Below are positions 26,555-35,179 of a stretch of 64,000 nt of DNA, one piece after another (position 1 is the first letter of the stretch; each line of letters opens with the position of its first letter). This stretch comes from Variovorax paradoxus (GTDB lineage Bacteria; Pseudomonadota; Gammaproteobacteria; Burkholderiales; Burkholderiaceae_C). The position numbers were made by a program, and so were the translations under genes. The stretch covers positions 20,431 to 84,430 of the forward strand of contig NZ_JXQQ01000043.1 in NCBI RefSeq assembly GCF_000834655.1, given 5' to 3'. The notes under the pieces were generated by a model, which did not search any database, was not told the origin of the DNA, and saw only the letters and a program-made list of their open reading frames with translations.

Positions 26555-27115
26555 TCAGCGCAGCAGGACCCGCCCGGCTGTCGAGAGGAAATGTGCGAGC
26601 GGCGGTGTCTTCAGCCCCTCGACCTTGGCCTCCTCGTCCCAGAGCCTCAGGCGTACCGCATCGTCGGCCCAGCGATGTTCGGCAAAACGGCTCGCCGCGG
26701 CCGCATCCATCACCCCGCCCTGCAGCGCAAGGCTGCGCACCGAATCGGGCGACAGCTTCACGAAATAGTCCGGCCGCGTCGCGCACAGGTAGCGCTTGGC
26801 ATCCACATGCAGCCGTATCGGCTCGCGCACTTCCACATCGAAGGCGCCGCGCAGCAGCGGCAGCGCGATGTATTGATGGCGATCGTCGATGCCCAGTTCG
26901 GTGGGCGATTGCGCAAGCGTCTGGTGCTCGGCGATCAGCAGGTGCCCCAGGTCGTGCAGCAGCGCGGCGGTGACGAGCGCATCGCCCGCGCCCGCCTGCT
27001 CGGCGAGCCACGCGCACTGCAGCGCGTGCTCCAGCTGCGACACCGGCTCGCCCGCATACGCAACCCCGCCGCGTTCGGCGAACAGGCGTGCGATCTCGGC
27101 AAGGTCGAGTGTCAT
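26555..27115 (-). CDS. phnZ: HD-domain oxygenase of phosphonate breakdown (PhnZ-like)
   Basis: A 186-residue HD-superfamily protein of the phosphonate-operon HDIG type. PhnZ, the known member, cleaves 2-amino-1-hydroxyethylphosphonate to glycine and phosphate with a di-iron centre. Visible residues are the substrate-side YAGE motif (Y20, E23), H30, the HD pair H54/D55, H58, then DDRHQYI and RLHVDAKRYL with further His ligands. The start at 27115 is the last ATG that keeps these spacings. It is divergent from the phnS-T-U importer. The hydroxylase PhnY, which makes the substrate, is not in the window. Confidence 0.82.
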   Translation of the reverse strand: MTLDLAEIARLFAERGGVAYAGEPVSQLEHALQCAWLAEQAGAGDALVTAALLHDLGHLLIAEHQTLAQSPTELGIDDRHQYIALPLLRGAFDVEVREPIRLHVDAKRYLCATRPDYFVKLSPDSVRSLALQGGVMDAAAASRFAEHRWADDAVRLRLWDEEAKVEGLKTPPLAHFLSTAGRVLLR

Positions 27116-27164
27116 GGAAGTGAAACGAAGCGCGTGCGACAGCCTGCGAAGCGTCGCCGCGCGC

Positions 27165-27203
27165 CATGACATCCGTGTGACGCATCTGACAAACCCCTGT
27201 CAT
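27165..27203. promoter_or_regulatory. Candidate operator: clustered TGACA half-sites between phnZ and phnS
   Basis: The 175-base divergent gap contains TGACA at 27167-27171 and 27187-27191, TGACG between them, and the reverse half-site TGTCA at 27198-27202. The pair at 27187-27202 forms a 5-base inverted repeat with a 6-base spacer. Such spacing would suit a dimeric regulator controlling both directions; no regulator gene is adjacent. Confidence 0.25.
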
Positions 27204-27290
27204 ATGGCGCTGCGAGCATCGCCGCGTTCACGGGCAAGCCGTGCGTACTTTCGTCCGCGTACTTTCAATCATCGCCAGGAATTTCCCATC

Positions 27291-28328
27291 ATGCTGTTTC
27301 GCTTCATCCGTCGTGCCGCCGTGCCGGCCGCCCTGTTCTCGCTGGCGTTCGCCGCCTCCGCCCAGGGCCGCACCGAGCTGCTGGTCTACACCGCGCTCGA
27401 AGCCGACCAGGTGCAGGCCTACAAGGCTGCCTTCGAAAAGGAAAACCCCACCATCGAGCTGAAGTTCGTGCGCGACTCCACCGGCATCGTCACCGCCAAG
27501 CTGCTCGCAGAAAAGGCCAACCCGCAGGCCGATGTCGTGTGGGGCCTGGCCGCCACCTCGCTCATGCTGCTCGACAAGGAAGGCATGCTCCAGCCCTATG
27601 CGCCCAAGGGCCTGGATGCCATCAAGCCCACCATGCGCGATCCGGCCAATCCGCCCAAGTGGGTCGGCATGGACGTGTGGTCGTCGGCCATCTGCTTCAA
27701 CACCGCCGAAGCCACCAAGAAGAACCTGCCCAAGCCCGCCAGCTGGGCCGACCTGACCAACCCGGTCTACAAGGGCCAGATCACCATGCCCAACCCCGCG
27801 GCATCGGGCACCGGCTACCTGATGGTGTCGGGCTGGATCCAGATGATGGGCGAGGACAAGGCGTGGAAGTACATGGACGCGCTGCACCAGAACATCGGCA
27901 TCTACAGCCAGTCGGGCAGCAAGCCCTGCCGCCAGGCCGGCGCGGGTGAGTTCGCGCTCGGCATGTCCTTCGAATACCGCGCCAACAAGACCAAGCGCGA
28001 CGGCGCACCAATCGACATCGTGCTGCCGAAGGAAGGCCTCGGCTGGGACATGGAAGCCACCGGCATCATCAAGACCAGCAAGAAGCAGGACGCCGCCAAG
28101 GCACTGGCCGACTGGGCCGTGACGAAGCAGGCCAACGAGCTCTACGCCAAGAACTTCGCCGTGCTCGCGCTGCCGGGCATCCAGGAGAAGCTCGAGTTCG
28201 TGCCGGGCGACGTCGAGAAGCTGCTCGCCAAGAACGACTTCACCTGGGCTGCCGCGAACCGCGACCGCATCCTGACGGAATGGTCCAAGCGCTACGAATC
28301 GAAGTCGGAAAAGAAGGCACCGCTCTGA
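27291..28328 (+). CDS. phnS: 2-aminoethylphosphonate ABC transporter, periplasmic binding protein
   Basis: A 345-residue extracellular solute-binding protein of the iron/AEP-type group. A signal peptide covers about 1-24 (MLFRFIRRAAVPAALFSLAF, cut after ASA). Family patterns are LVYTALEADQVQAYKAAFEK, DSTGIVTAKLLAEK, ADVVWGLAATSLMLLDKEG and MPNPAASGTGYLMVSGWIQ. Together with the phnT and phnU genes and the divergent PhnZ-like oxygenase this indicates 2-aminoethylphosphonate rather than iron. The ATG at 27291 is chosen because it opens the signal peptide. Confidence 0.88.
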   Translation: MLFRFIRRAAVPAALFSLAFAASAQGRTELLVYTALEADQVQAYKAAFEKENPTIELKFVRDSTGIVTAKLLAEKANPQADVVWGLAATSLMLLDKEGMLQPYAPKGLDAIKPTMRDPANPPKWVGMDVWSSAICFNTAEATKKNLPKPASWADLTNPVYKGQITMPNPAASGTGYLMVSGWIQMMGEDKAWKYMDALHQNIGIYSQSGSKPCRQAGAGEFALGMSFEYRANKTKRDGAPIDIVLPKEGLGWDMEATGIIKTSKKQDAAKALADWAVTKQANELYAKNFAVLALPGIQEKLEFVPGDVEKLLAKNDFTWAAANRDRILTEWSKRYESKSEKKAPL

Positions 28329-28339
28329 TGCAACCCCAA

Positions 28340-28408
28340 CCGTTCGGGCCGAGCTTGTCGAAGCCTCGCGTGATCGAAGCAGCCCTTCGACGAGCTCAGG
28401 GCGAACGG
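28340..28408. repeat. REP-type inverted repeat between phnS and phnT
   Basis: Arms of about 26 bases lie at 28340-28365 (CCGTTCGGGCCGAGCTTGTC...) and 28382-28408 (...GACGAGCTCAGGGCGAACGG), complementary with few mismatches around a short loop. The sequence matches a repeat class widespread in proteobacteria. It may stabilise upstream phnS mRNA, which would fit the higher need for binding protein; that is inference. Confidence 0.8.
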
Positions 28409-28440
28409 TGGGCAAGCACAGGCGAACGGCGGACACGTCA

Positions 28441-29523
28441 ATGACCAGCTTTCTCTCCCTCCGCGGCATCGGCAAGTCCTTTGGCGCCACCCGCGTGCTC
28501 GACGGCATCGACCTGGACATCGAGCCGGGCGAATTCGTGTGCCTGCTCGGTCCCTCGGGGTGCGGCAAGACCACGCTGCTGCGCATCGTGTGCGGCATCG
28601 AGCTCGCCGACGGCGGGCAGATCCTGCTCGGCGGCCAGGACATCGCGGGCCTGCCGCCCGCTGCGCGCGGCTTCGGCGTGGTGTTCCAGTCGTATGCGTT
28701 GTTCCCCAACCTCACGGCGGCGCAGAACATCGCCTACGGCCTGCACCCCACCGGCGCGCTCGCACGCGAGATGGCCAAGCGCTCGCGCGAGATGCTCGAT
28801 CTCGTCGGCCTCGCCGCGCATGCCGACAAATACCCGGTGCAGCTCTCGGGCGGCCAGCAGCAGCGCATCGCGTTGGCGCGCGCCCTCGCGCCGAACCCGC
28901 GCCTCTTGCTGCTCGACGAGCCCCTCTCCGCGCTCGACGCGCAGGTGCGCGCGAGCCTGCGCAGCGAGATCCGCTCGCTGCAGAAGCGCCTGGGCATCGT
29001 CACCATCATGGTCACGCACGACCAGGAAGAAGCGCTCTCGATGGCCGACCGCGTGGTGCTGATGCACAACGGCCGCATCGAGCAGGCCGGCACGCCCGAC
29101 GAGCTGTACCGCCAGCCGCGCACCCGCTTCGTGGCCAGCTTCGTCGGCCGCATGAACATGCTGCCCGCGACCGTGCTGGCCGACGGCAAGGTGCGCGTGC
29201 GCGACAGCGAATTGTTCTGCGCACCGGGCAACCTGAACAGCTTGAGCGTGGGATCGCAGGCCACCGTGGGCATCCGCCCCGAGCACGTGGTGGTCAAGCG
29301 CTTCGGCACCGAAATGGGCGCCAACAGTTTCGCTGCGCGCCTGCTCGACACGGAATTCTTCGGCAACCGTACCTCGGCGCGGCTGGCCTGCGAGCCGCTC
29401 GGCATCGAGATCGAGGCCGAGCTGCCCGCCGATGCGCGCAGCGGCGGCGACGAGCCGCTGGTGCCCAGCAGCATGGTGCATATCCAGCTGCCGCTGAACG
29501 CGCTGTCCGTGCTGGCGCATTGA
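28441..29523 (+). CDS. phnT: 2-aminoethylphosphonate ABC transporter ATP-binding protein
   Basis: A 360-residue importer ATPase. Walker A GPSGCGKTT is at 37-45, followed by the Q-loop in VVFQSYALFPNLTAAQNIAYG, signature LSGGQQQR, Walker B LLLLDEPLSALD and switch His in VTHDQEEAL. A C-terminal TOBE-type domain follows from about 280 (VGIRPEHVVV). The start at 28441 is chosen because the open frame before it crosses the palindromic repeat. It precedes the permease by 2 bases. Confidence 0.9.
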   Translation: MTSFLSLRGIGKSFGATRVLDGIDLDIEPGEFVCLLGPSGCGKTTLLRIVCGIELADGGQILLGGQDIAGLPPAARGFGVVFQSYALFPNLTAAQNIAYGLHPTGALAREMAKRSREMLDLVGLAAHADKYPVQLSGGQQQRIALARALAPNPRLLLLDEPLSALDAQVRASLRSEIRSLQKRLGIVTIMVTHDQEEALSMADRVVLMHNGRIEQAGTPDELYRQPRTRFVASFVGRMNMLPATVLADGKVRVRDSELFCAPGNLNSLSVGSQATVGIRPEHVVVKRFGTEMGANSFAARLLDTEFFGNRTSARLACEPLGIEIEAELPADARSGGDEPLVPSSMVHIQLPLNALSVLAH

Positions 29524-29525
29524 GC

Positions 29526-31241
29526 ATGAGCAGCTTTCCCAACGCCATCGCCGTCGCGCCGGTGGCGATAGCGCGCAGCAGCGCGTTCGACCGCGAGCGC
29601 TGGCTCACAGGCGCAGCCGTCGCGCTGGTCGTGCTGCTGCTGGTCGTGATCGTCGCGCTGCCCGTCGGTGCGTTGGTCGGCCAGAGCTTCTTCGACCGCG
29701 CCGGTGCCTTCGTGGGCCTCGCGAACTTCGCGCGCTACCTCGACAGCCCGGCACTCGTGCAGTCGGCCTTCAACAGCCTGTGGATCGCAGCGATCAGCGC
29801 CGTGATCTGTACGGCCATCGCCTACGTGTTCGCCTATGGGCTCACGCTCTCGTGCATGCCGGCCAAGGGCGCGCTGCGCGCGGTGGCGCTCGTTCCGCTG
29901 CTGGCGCCTTCGCTGCTGCCTGCCATCAGCCTGGTGTATCTCTTCGGCAACCAGGGGCTCTTCAAGGGGCTGATGGGCGAAGCCTCGATCTACGGGCCGC
30001 TGGGCATCGTGCTCGGCTCGGTGTTCTGGACGTTGCCGCATGCGCTGCTCATCCTCACGACCGCCATGGCCACGTCAGATGGTCGGCTGTATGAAGCGGC
30101 GCAGACGCTCGGCGCATCGCGCTGGCGCATCTTCCGCACGGTGACGCTGCCGTCCTCCCGCTACGGCCTCATCGTGGCCGCGATGGTGGTGTTCGTGCTG
30201 GTCATCACCGACTTCGGCGTGCCCAAGGTGGTCGGCGGGCAGACCGGCGTGCTCGCGACCGACATCTACAAGCAGGTGGTCGGGCAGCAGAACTTCCAGA
30301 TGGGCGCGGTGGTCGGCCTCGTGCTGCTCATTCCCGCGGTGCTCTCGTTCCTCGTCGAGCGGCGCGTGCGCAGCAAGCAGGCCGCGGCGCTCTCGGCGCG
30401 TGCCACGCCCTACCAGCCCGAACCCGTGGCGTCGCGCGACCGCGCGCTGCTCGTGTTCTGCACGCTCACCGCCTGCGCCATCCTCGTGATGATCGGCATG
30501 GCGGTGTTCGCATCGCTCGCGACCTACTGGCCCTACAAGCTCACGCCGTCGCTGAAGAACTACGACTTCAGCAACATGGACGGCGGCGGCTGGGGCAGCT
30601 ATTTCAATTCGCTGCGGCTCGCGCTGTGCGCCGCGGTGGCCGGTGCGCTCGTCACCTTCGTCTCGGCTTACCTCGTGGAAAAGCCGCGCCACTTCGGCTT
30701 CTTGCGCGAACTGCTCAACCTGCTCGCGAACCTGCCGCTCGCGGTGCCGGGGCTGGTGCTGGGCGTGGGCTACATCTTCTTCTTCATCTCGCCCTCGAAT
30801 CCGCTGAACGGCCTGTACGGCGGCATGACGATCCTGGTCATCTGCACGGTGGCGCACTTCTTCTCGGTGGCGCACCTCACCTCGCTCACCGCGCTGCGCC
30901 AGCTCGACCGCGAGTACGAGCTGGTGTCCGAGTCGATGGGCGTGCCGTTCTGGCGCACGCTCTGGCGCGTGCACCTGCCGGTGGCGCTGCCGACCGTGCT
31001 CAACGTGGGCGGCTATTTCTTCGTCAACGCGATGACCACCGTGTCGGCCGTCGTGTTCCTCTATTCGCCGCAGACCACGCTGGCTGCGATCGCCGTGCTC
31101 AACATGGACGATGCCGGCGACGTGGCGCCCGCGGCCGCCATGGCCTCGCTGATCATGCTCACCGCCGCCGTCGGCCGCGGCGTGTTCGCGCTGGCCGGGC
31201 ACTGGGCGCTTGCGCGCACCCAGGCCTGGAGAAGCCGGTAG
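29526..31241 (+). CDS. phnU: 2-aminoethylphosphonate ABC transporter permease, two permease units fused
   Basis: A 571-residue inner-membrane protein with two BPD_transp_1 units. The first EAA-type loop is YEAAQTLGASRWRIFRTVTLP and the second YELVSESMGVPFWRTLWRVHLP, with about twelve hydrophobic segments. Fused permeases of this length are typical of the AEP PhnU2 type. It completes the phnS-T-U importer. Confidence 0.88.
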   Translation: MSSFPNAIAVAPVAIARSSAFDRERWLTGAAVALVVLLLVVIVALPVGALVGQSFFDRAGAFVGLANFARYLDSPALVQSAFNSLWIAAISAVICTAIAYVFAYGLTLSCMPAKGALRAVALVPLLAPSLLPAISLVYLFGNQGLFKGLMGEASIYGPLGIVLGSVFWTLPHALLILTTAMATSDGRLYEAAQTLGASRWRIFRTVTLPSSRYGLIVAAMVVFVLVITDFGVPKVVGGQTGVLATDIYKQVVGQQNFQMGAVVGLVLLIPAVLSFLVERRVRSKQAAALSARATPYQPEPVASRDRALLVFCTLTACAILVMIGMAVFASLATYWPYKLTPSLKNYDFSNMDGGGWGSYFNSLRLALCAAVAGALVTFVSAYLVEKPRHFGFLRELLNLLANLPLAVPGLVLGVGYIFFFISPSNPLNGLYGGMTILVICTVAHFFSVAHLTSLTALRQLDREYELVSESMGVPFWRTLWRVHLPVALPTVLNVGGYFFVNAMTTVSAVVFLYSPQTTLAAIAVLNMDDAGDVAPAAAMASLIMLTAAVGRGVFALAGHWALARTQAWRSR

Positions 31242-31307
31242 CCGCGCGATCGCTGTCGGCGCCGTGTCCGACTTGACTGGCAAGACGGCAGGCATAGCAT
31301 CCCCCGG

Positions 31308-31442
31308 ATGAGAAGCGCAGCTTTTGTCCTCCTGTTCTGCATCGGCCTGATCGCGGCCGGTTGCGACGACAAGCCCAAGCCCGGCGGACCCATGCCCAAG
31401 GCTTCGGCAAACGTCGTTTCGCCGGTCCTGCTCGCGGGCTGA
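31308..31442 (+). CDS. Possible 44-residue lipoprotein
   Basis: ATG at 31308 opens a short frame, MRSAAFVLLFCIGLIAAGCDDKPK..., ending at 31442. It has a basic start, a hydrophobic stretch and a lipobox-like LIAAGC, then a Pro/Lys linker (KPKPGGPMPKAS). Tiny lipoproteins of this shape are common in this group and have no assigned function. The ribosome site is weak. It lies alone between the phosphonate permease and the MFS gene. Confidence 0.5.
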   Translation: MRSAAFVLLFCIGLIAAGCDDKPKPGGPMPKASANVVSPVLLAG

Positions 31443-31538
31443 TACGCGCCTGGCGCGTGAAGGCGGCCGCGTGCCGCCCGTCATTGCGCGCTCGCAGCAC
31501 GCTGCGCGGCGGGTATCCTCGGTGCGGAGAAAAAAACA

Positions 31539-32804
31539 ATGAAGACACCCGAGACCACCGTCCACGCGGCGGATTCGCGCTACGCCATGCTGCGCCTGGC
31601 GCTCACGCTTCTGATCATGACGGTCGGCAGCAGCGGCATGTACGTGGTCTCGGTGATGCTGCCCGCGGTGCAGGCCGAGTTCGGCATCGACCGCGCCGCT
31701 GCATCGCTGCCCTACACCTGGCTCATGCTCGGCTTCGGTTTCGGCGGCGTGCTGATGGGCAGGCTGGCCGACCGCTTCGGCGTGATGTGGCCGCTCCTGA
31801 TGGGTTCGGTGTTCCTCGCCGCGGGCTACATCGCCACGGGACTGTCGGGCGGCATCGTCTCGTTCACCGTCGCTCAGGCCCTCCTGGTCGGCCTGCTCGG
31901 CAGCTCAGCCGCGTTTGCGCCACTGGTGGCCGACACTTCGCTGTGGTTCGTCAAGCGGCGCGGCATCGCTGTGGCGATCTGCGCGAGCGGCAACTATGTC
32001 GCCGGTGCCATCTGGCCGCCCATCGCGCAGCACTTCATCGAGACGGTCGGCTGGCGCCAAACGTACATCGGCATGGGCATCTTCTGCGGCATCGCGATGG
32101 CGGTGCTCGCGCTTTTCTTCCGTGCACGGCCGCCGGCGGTGGCCGCTGCGCCGGTCGGCAATGCATCGGATGCAGTGCCGCCGCGCGACATGACACGCCC
32201 CTTCGGCTTGAGCATGGGCTCGGCACAGGCCCTGCTGTGCGTTGCGGCCGTGGCGTGCTGCGTGGCGATGGCCATGCCGCAGGTGCACATCGTGGCCTAC
32301 TGCGGCGACCTGGGCTACGGCCCTGCGCGGGGCGCGCAGATGCTGTCGCTGATGCTCGGGTTCGGCGTGGTGAGCCGGCTGGTATCAGGTGCGATCTGCG
32401 ACCGCATCGGCGGGCTTCGCACGCTGCTGCTGGGCGGCGTGCTGCAGTGCGTTGCGCTGCTCCTTTTCCTGCCGTTCGACGGGCTCGTGTCGCTCTATGT
32501 GATCTCGGCGCTGTTCGGGCTTTTCCAGGGTGGGCTCGTGCCGGCCTACGCGATCATCGTGCGCGAGCACTTTCCGCCGAAGGAAGCTGGTGCGCGCGTA
32601 GGCACGGTGCTGATGTTCTCGCTGTTCGGCATGGCGCTGGGCGGGTGGATGTCGGGCAAGGTGTTCGACCTGACCGGCAGCTACCACGCGGCTTTCGTCA
32701 ACGGCATTGGCTGGAACCTGCTGAACCTCTGCATCGCGTCGTTCCTGCTCTTCAGGCTGTATCGCCTGCGGCTTCGGCCACCAGGCGGCCCAGTGTCCGC
32801 ATAG
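31539..32804 (+). CDS. MFS transporter
   Basis: A 421-residue major facilitator with about twelve hydrophobic segments. The loop 2-3 motif is GVLMGRLADRFG and a related GAICDRIGGLRTLL occurs in the second half. The type resembles monocarboxylate/oxalate-formate carriers by general layout, but the substrate is unknown. It is convergent with the MocR-like regulator and overlaps it by 53 bases at the 3' ends. Confidence 0.88.
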   Translation: MKTPETTVHAADSRYAMLRLALTLLIMTVGSSGMYVVSVMLPAVQAEFGIDRAAASLPYTWLMLGFGFGGVLMGRLADRFGVMWPLLMGSVFLAAGYIATGLSGGIVSFTVAQALLVGLLGSSAAFAPLVADTSLWFVKRRGIAVAICASGNYVAGAIWPPIAQHFIETVGWRQTYIGMGIFCGIAMAVLALFFRARPPAVAAAPVGNASDAVPPRDMTRPFGLSMGSAQALLCVAAVACCVAMAMPQVHIVAYCGDLGYGPARGAQMLSLMLGFGVVSRLVSGAICDRIGGLRTLLLGGVLQCVALLLFLPFDGLVSLYVISALFGLFQGGLVPAYAIIVREHFPPKEAGARVGTVLMFSLFGMALGGWMSGKVFDLTGSYHAAFVNGIGWNLLNLCIASFLLFRLYRLRLRPPGGPVSA

Positions 32805-34182
32805 CCTTCTCGCTCTGCGCATTCCATGCGTGGCCGTAGTTCAGCCGCAGGCAGTGCGTGAACGCGCGCGTCGCCGAAAAGATCGGGCCCGGCGCGACGC
32901 TGATGCCGAGCGCGAGTGCCTGGCGATGGATGTCGAGCGCGTTGACCTGCGCCGGCAGCTCGACCCAGAGGAAGTAGCCGCCCAGCGGCCGCGTGGCGCG
33001 CGTGCCCGCGGGAAAGTAGTGCCCCACCGCCTGCGCGAAGGTCGCCTGCTGCATCGCGAGCGTCTGGCGGAGCTTGCGCAGGTGCTTGTCGAGGCCGCCT
33101 TTTTCCAGGTACGCCGCGAGCGCGAGTTGCGCTGGCGCCGACGTGCTGAGCGTGGACGTGAGCTTCTGCCGCGCCACCTTGCGCGCGAACCTGCCGGCCG
33201 ACGCCCAGCCGATGCGGTAGCCCGGCGCCAGGCACTTGGAGAACGAGGAGCAGTGCAGCACCAGCCCCTGCGTGTCGAAGGCCTTGGCCGGTGCGGGCCG
33301 GCGCTCGCCGAAGTAGAGCTCGGCGTACACGTCGTCCTCGATCAGCGGCAGTTCGTGGCGGGCGAGCAGTTCGACCAGCGCCTTCTTCTTGGCATCGGGC
33401 ATGAGGCTGCCGAGCGGGTTCTGGAAGGTCGTCATGAGCCAGCAGGCCTTGGGCTCGTGGGCCGCGATGGCCTGTTCGAGCGCGCCGAGGTCGATGCCTT
33501 CGCCCGGGTGCGTCGGCACCTCGATGGCCTTCAAGCCCATGCGCTCCAGCGCCTGCAGCGCCGCATAGAAGGTTGGCGATTCGACGATCACCGCATCGCC
33601 CGGCCGCGTGACTGCCGCCAGGCACAGGTTGAGCGCCTCGAGCGCGCCGTTGGTGATGACGATTTCCTCGGCCGGCGCCTGCATGCCGTCGGCCAAGTAG
33701 CGCAGCGCAATCTGCCGCCGCAGCGCCGCGCTGCCGGGCGTGAGGTCGTCCACCGTGCTCCACGGGTCGAGCGACTTGGCGCTCGCGGCCATGAACTGCC
33801 CGAGCCGCGCGAGCGGAAACATCAGCGGGCTCGGAAACGCCGAGCCGAAGGGCACCACCTTGCGCGACATGCTGGCCTCCAGGATGTCGAACACCTGGTC
33901 GCTCACGTCCAGCGACATGGGGCCGTCTGCGGGGCGCGAGGTCAGGGTGGACTCGGGCGGCGCGTCGCGCAGGCCCCCACCGGTGACGTAGTAGCCCGAG
34001 CGGTCGCGCGCCCGCACGAGGCCGCGCGCCTCCAGCAGGTAGTAGGCCTGGAACACCGTCGAGGCGCTGACTCCGCGGCTCTGCCCGGTGTGGCGCACCG
34101 AGGGCAGGCGGTCGCCGGTCTTCAGGGTGCCGTTGCGGATCGAGGCCTCGATGTCGGCGGCCAGGGCTTCATAACGTTTCAT
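32752..34182 (-). CDS. MocR-type (GntR/aminotransferase) PLP-dependent regulator
   Basis: A 476-residue regulator. The N-terminal GntR winged helix (1-75: MKRYEALAADIEASIRNGTL, GDRLPSVRHTGQ, SASTVFQAYYLLEARGLV) is joined to an aminotransferase class I/II-like domain. The expected PLP lysine is in CSSFSKCLAPGYRIGW near residue 315. Other family marks are TNGALEALNLCLAAV and YAELYFGE. MocR proteins usually control a neighbour; the convergent MFS gene is the nearest candidate, with the divergent DUF2970/cytochrome genes the alternative. Confidence 0.9.
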   Translation of the reverse strand: MKRYEALAADIEASIRNGTLKTGDRLPSVRHTGQSRGVSASTVFQAYYLLEARGLVRARDRSGYYVTGGGLRDAPPESTLTSRPADGPMSLDVSDQVFDILEASMSRKVVPFGSAFPSPLMFPLARLGQFMAASAKSLDPWSTVDDLTPGSAALRRQIALRYLADGMQAPAEEIVITNGALEALNLCLAAVTRPGDAVIVESPTFYAALQALERMGLKAIEVPTHPGEGIDLGALEQAIAAHEPKACWLMTTFQNPLGSLMPDAKKKALVELLARHELPLIEDDVYAELYFGERRPAPAKAFDTQGLVLHCSSFSKCLAPGYRIGWASAGRFARKVARQKLTSTLSTSAPAQLALAAYLEKGGLDKHLRKLRQTLAMQQATFAQAVGHYFPAGTRATRPLGGYFLWVELPAQVNALDIHRQALALGISVAPGPIFSATRAFTHCLRLNYGHAWNAQSEKAMRTLGRLVAEAAGDTA

Positions 34183-34279
34183 GGCGCGGGTTCGTCGTTC
34201 GCACGGACTTTATCTGCACCGGTGAATCAGGCTGGGTCTGCATCTGTTTTTTCCGGGCTTTCTGGGGCACAGTCGGTGC

Positions 34280-34468
34280 ATGTCCAATCTCATGCGCGCG
34301 CTGCGCGCCGTTCTCTGGAGTTTCATCGGGCTGGGCGGGCGCCGCGCCGACGCCGAGGGGCGGACCGCGCAGGTCGGCATCCTGCCGCTGATCGGCGTTG
34401 CGCTGGTCGTTGTGCTGTTGCTGGTCGCGGGCCTGATCACGTTGGCACGCTTCGTGGCCGGCACATGA
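34280..34468 (+). CDS. DUF2970 family small membrane protein
   Basis: A 62-residue protein: a short N-terminal part MSNLMRALRAVLWSFIGLGG, a polar linker (RRADAEGRTAQ) and one C-terminal hydrophobic helix (LPLIGVALVVVLLLVAGLIT). This is the DUF2970 pattern common in beta- and gammaproteobacteria, often next to respiratory genes. Its stop overlaps the start of the following cytochrome gene (ATGA), so it may help in cytochrome assembly or membrane placement; that is inference. Confidence 0.78.
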   Translation: MSNLMRALRAVLWSFIGLGGRRADAEGRTAQVGILPLIGVALVVVLLLVAGLITLARFVAGT

Positions 34469-35172
34469 CGGCGGGCCTGCGCTCCCTGGCGCTCGCGCTG
34501 ATGTTCCTCGTGCAGGGGCTGGCGAGCGCCGCGCCGCCGGCCACCGTGCCCGACACCATCGAGCAGCGCGTGGCCGCCTGCATCGCCTGTCACGGCCGCG
34601 AGGGCGCGACCACCAACGCGGGCTTCTTTCCGCGCCTGGCCGGCAAGCCCGCGGGCTACCTGTTCAACCAGCTCGTGAGCTTTCGCGATGGCCGCCGCTT
34701 CAACGCCGACATGGCGTACATGGTGCAGCACCTCTCGGACGCGTACCTGCGCGAGATGGCCGAATACTTCGCGGGGCTCGACCTGCCTTACCCGCCGATC
34801 TCCTCCAACAGCGACGCGACGCCCGACCAATTGCAGCGCGGCCGCAAGCTCGCGCTCGAAGGCGATGCGGCACGCGGCATCCCGGCCTGCGTGCAATGCC
34901 ACGGCGCCGCGCTCACTGGCGTCCAGCCGGCGATCCCGGGGCTGCTCGGGTTGCCGCGGCTCTATGTGTCGTCGCAACTGGGCGCGTGGCTCACGAGCGA
35001 GCGGCATGCGATGGCGCCCGACTGCATGGCTGAGGTCGGCCGGCACATGACCACGGCCGACATCAACGCGGTCGCAAGCTGGCTGGCGGTGCAGCCGATG
35101 CCGGCGAACACCAGGCCCGCGGCTTCGTTGCCCGCACCCTTGCCTGTCGCCTGCGGCGGCATGCCGAAGTGA
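34465..35172 (+). CDS. Dihaem c-type cytochrome (cytochrome c4-like)
   Basis: A 235-residue periplasmic cytochrome with a signal peptide (cut near ASA, residue 22) and two CxxCH haem sites: CIACH in the N-terminal half and CVQCH in the second half, with a likely axial Met in each domain. The layout is that of cytochrome c4-type electron carriers. It overlaps the DUF2970 gene by 4 bases and precedes a triple-haem cytochrome by 7 bases, so the three are one unit. Confidence 0.88.
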   Translation: MTAGLRSLALALMFLVQGLASAAPPATVPDTIEQRVAACIACHGREGATTNAGFFPRLAGKPAGYLFNQLVSFRDGRRFNADMAYMVQHLSDAYLREMAEYFAGLDLPYPPISSNSDATPDQLQRGRKLALEGDAARGIPACVQCHGAALTGVQPAIPGLLGLPRLYVSSQLGAWLTSERHAMAPDCMAEVGRHMTTADINAVASWLAVQPMPANTRPAASLPAPLPVACGGMPK

Positions 35173-35179
35173 GGCCGCG

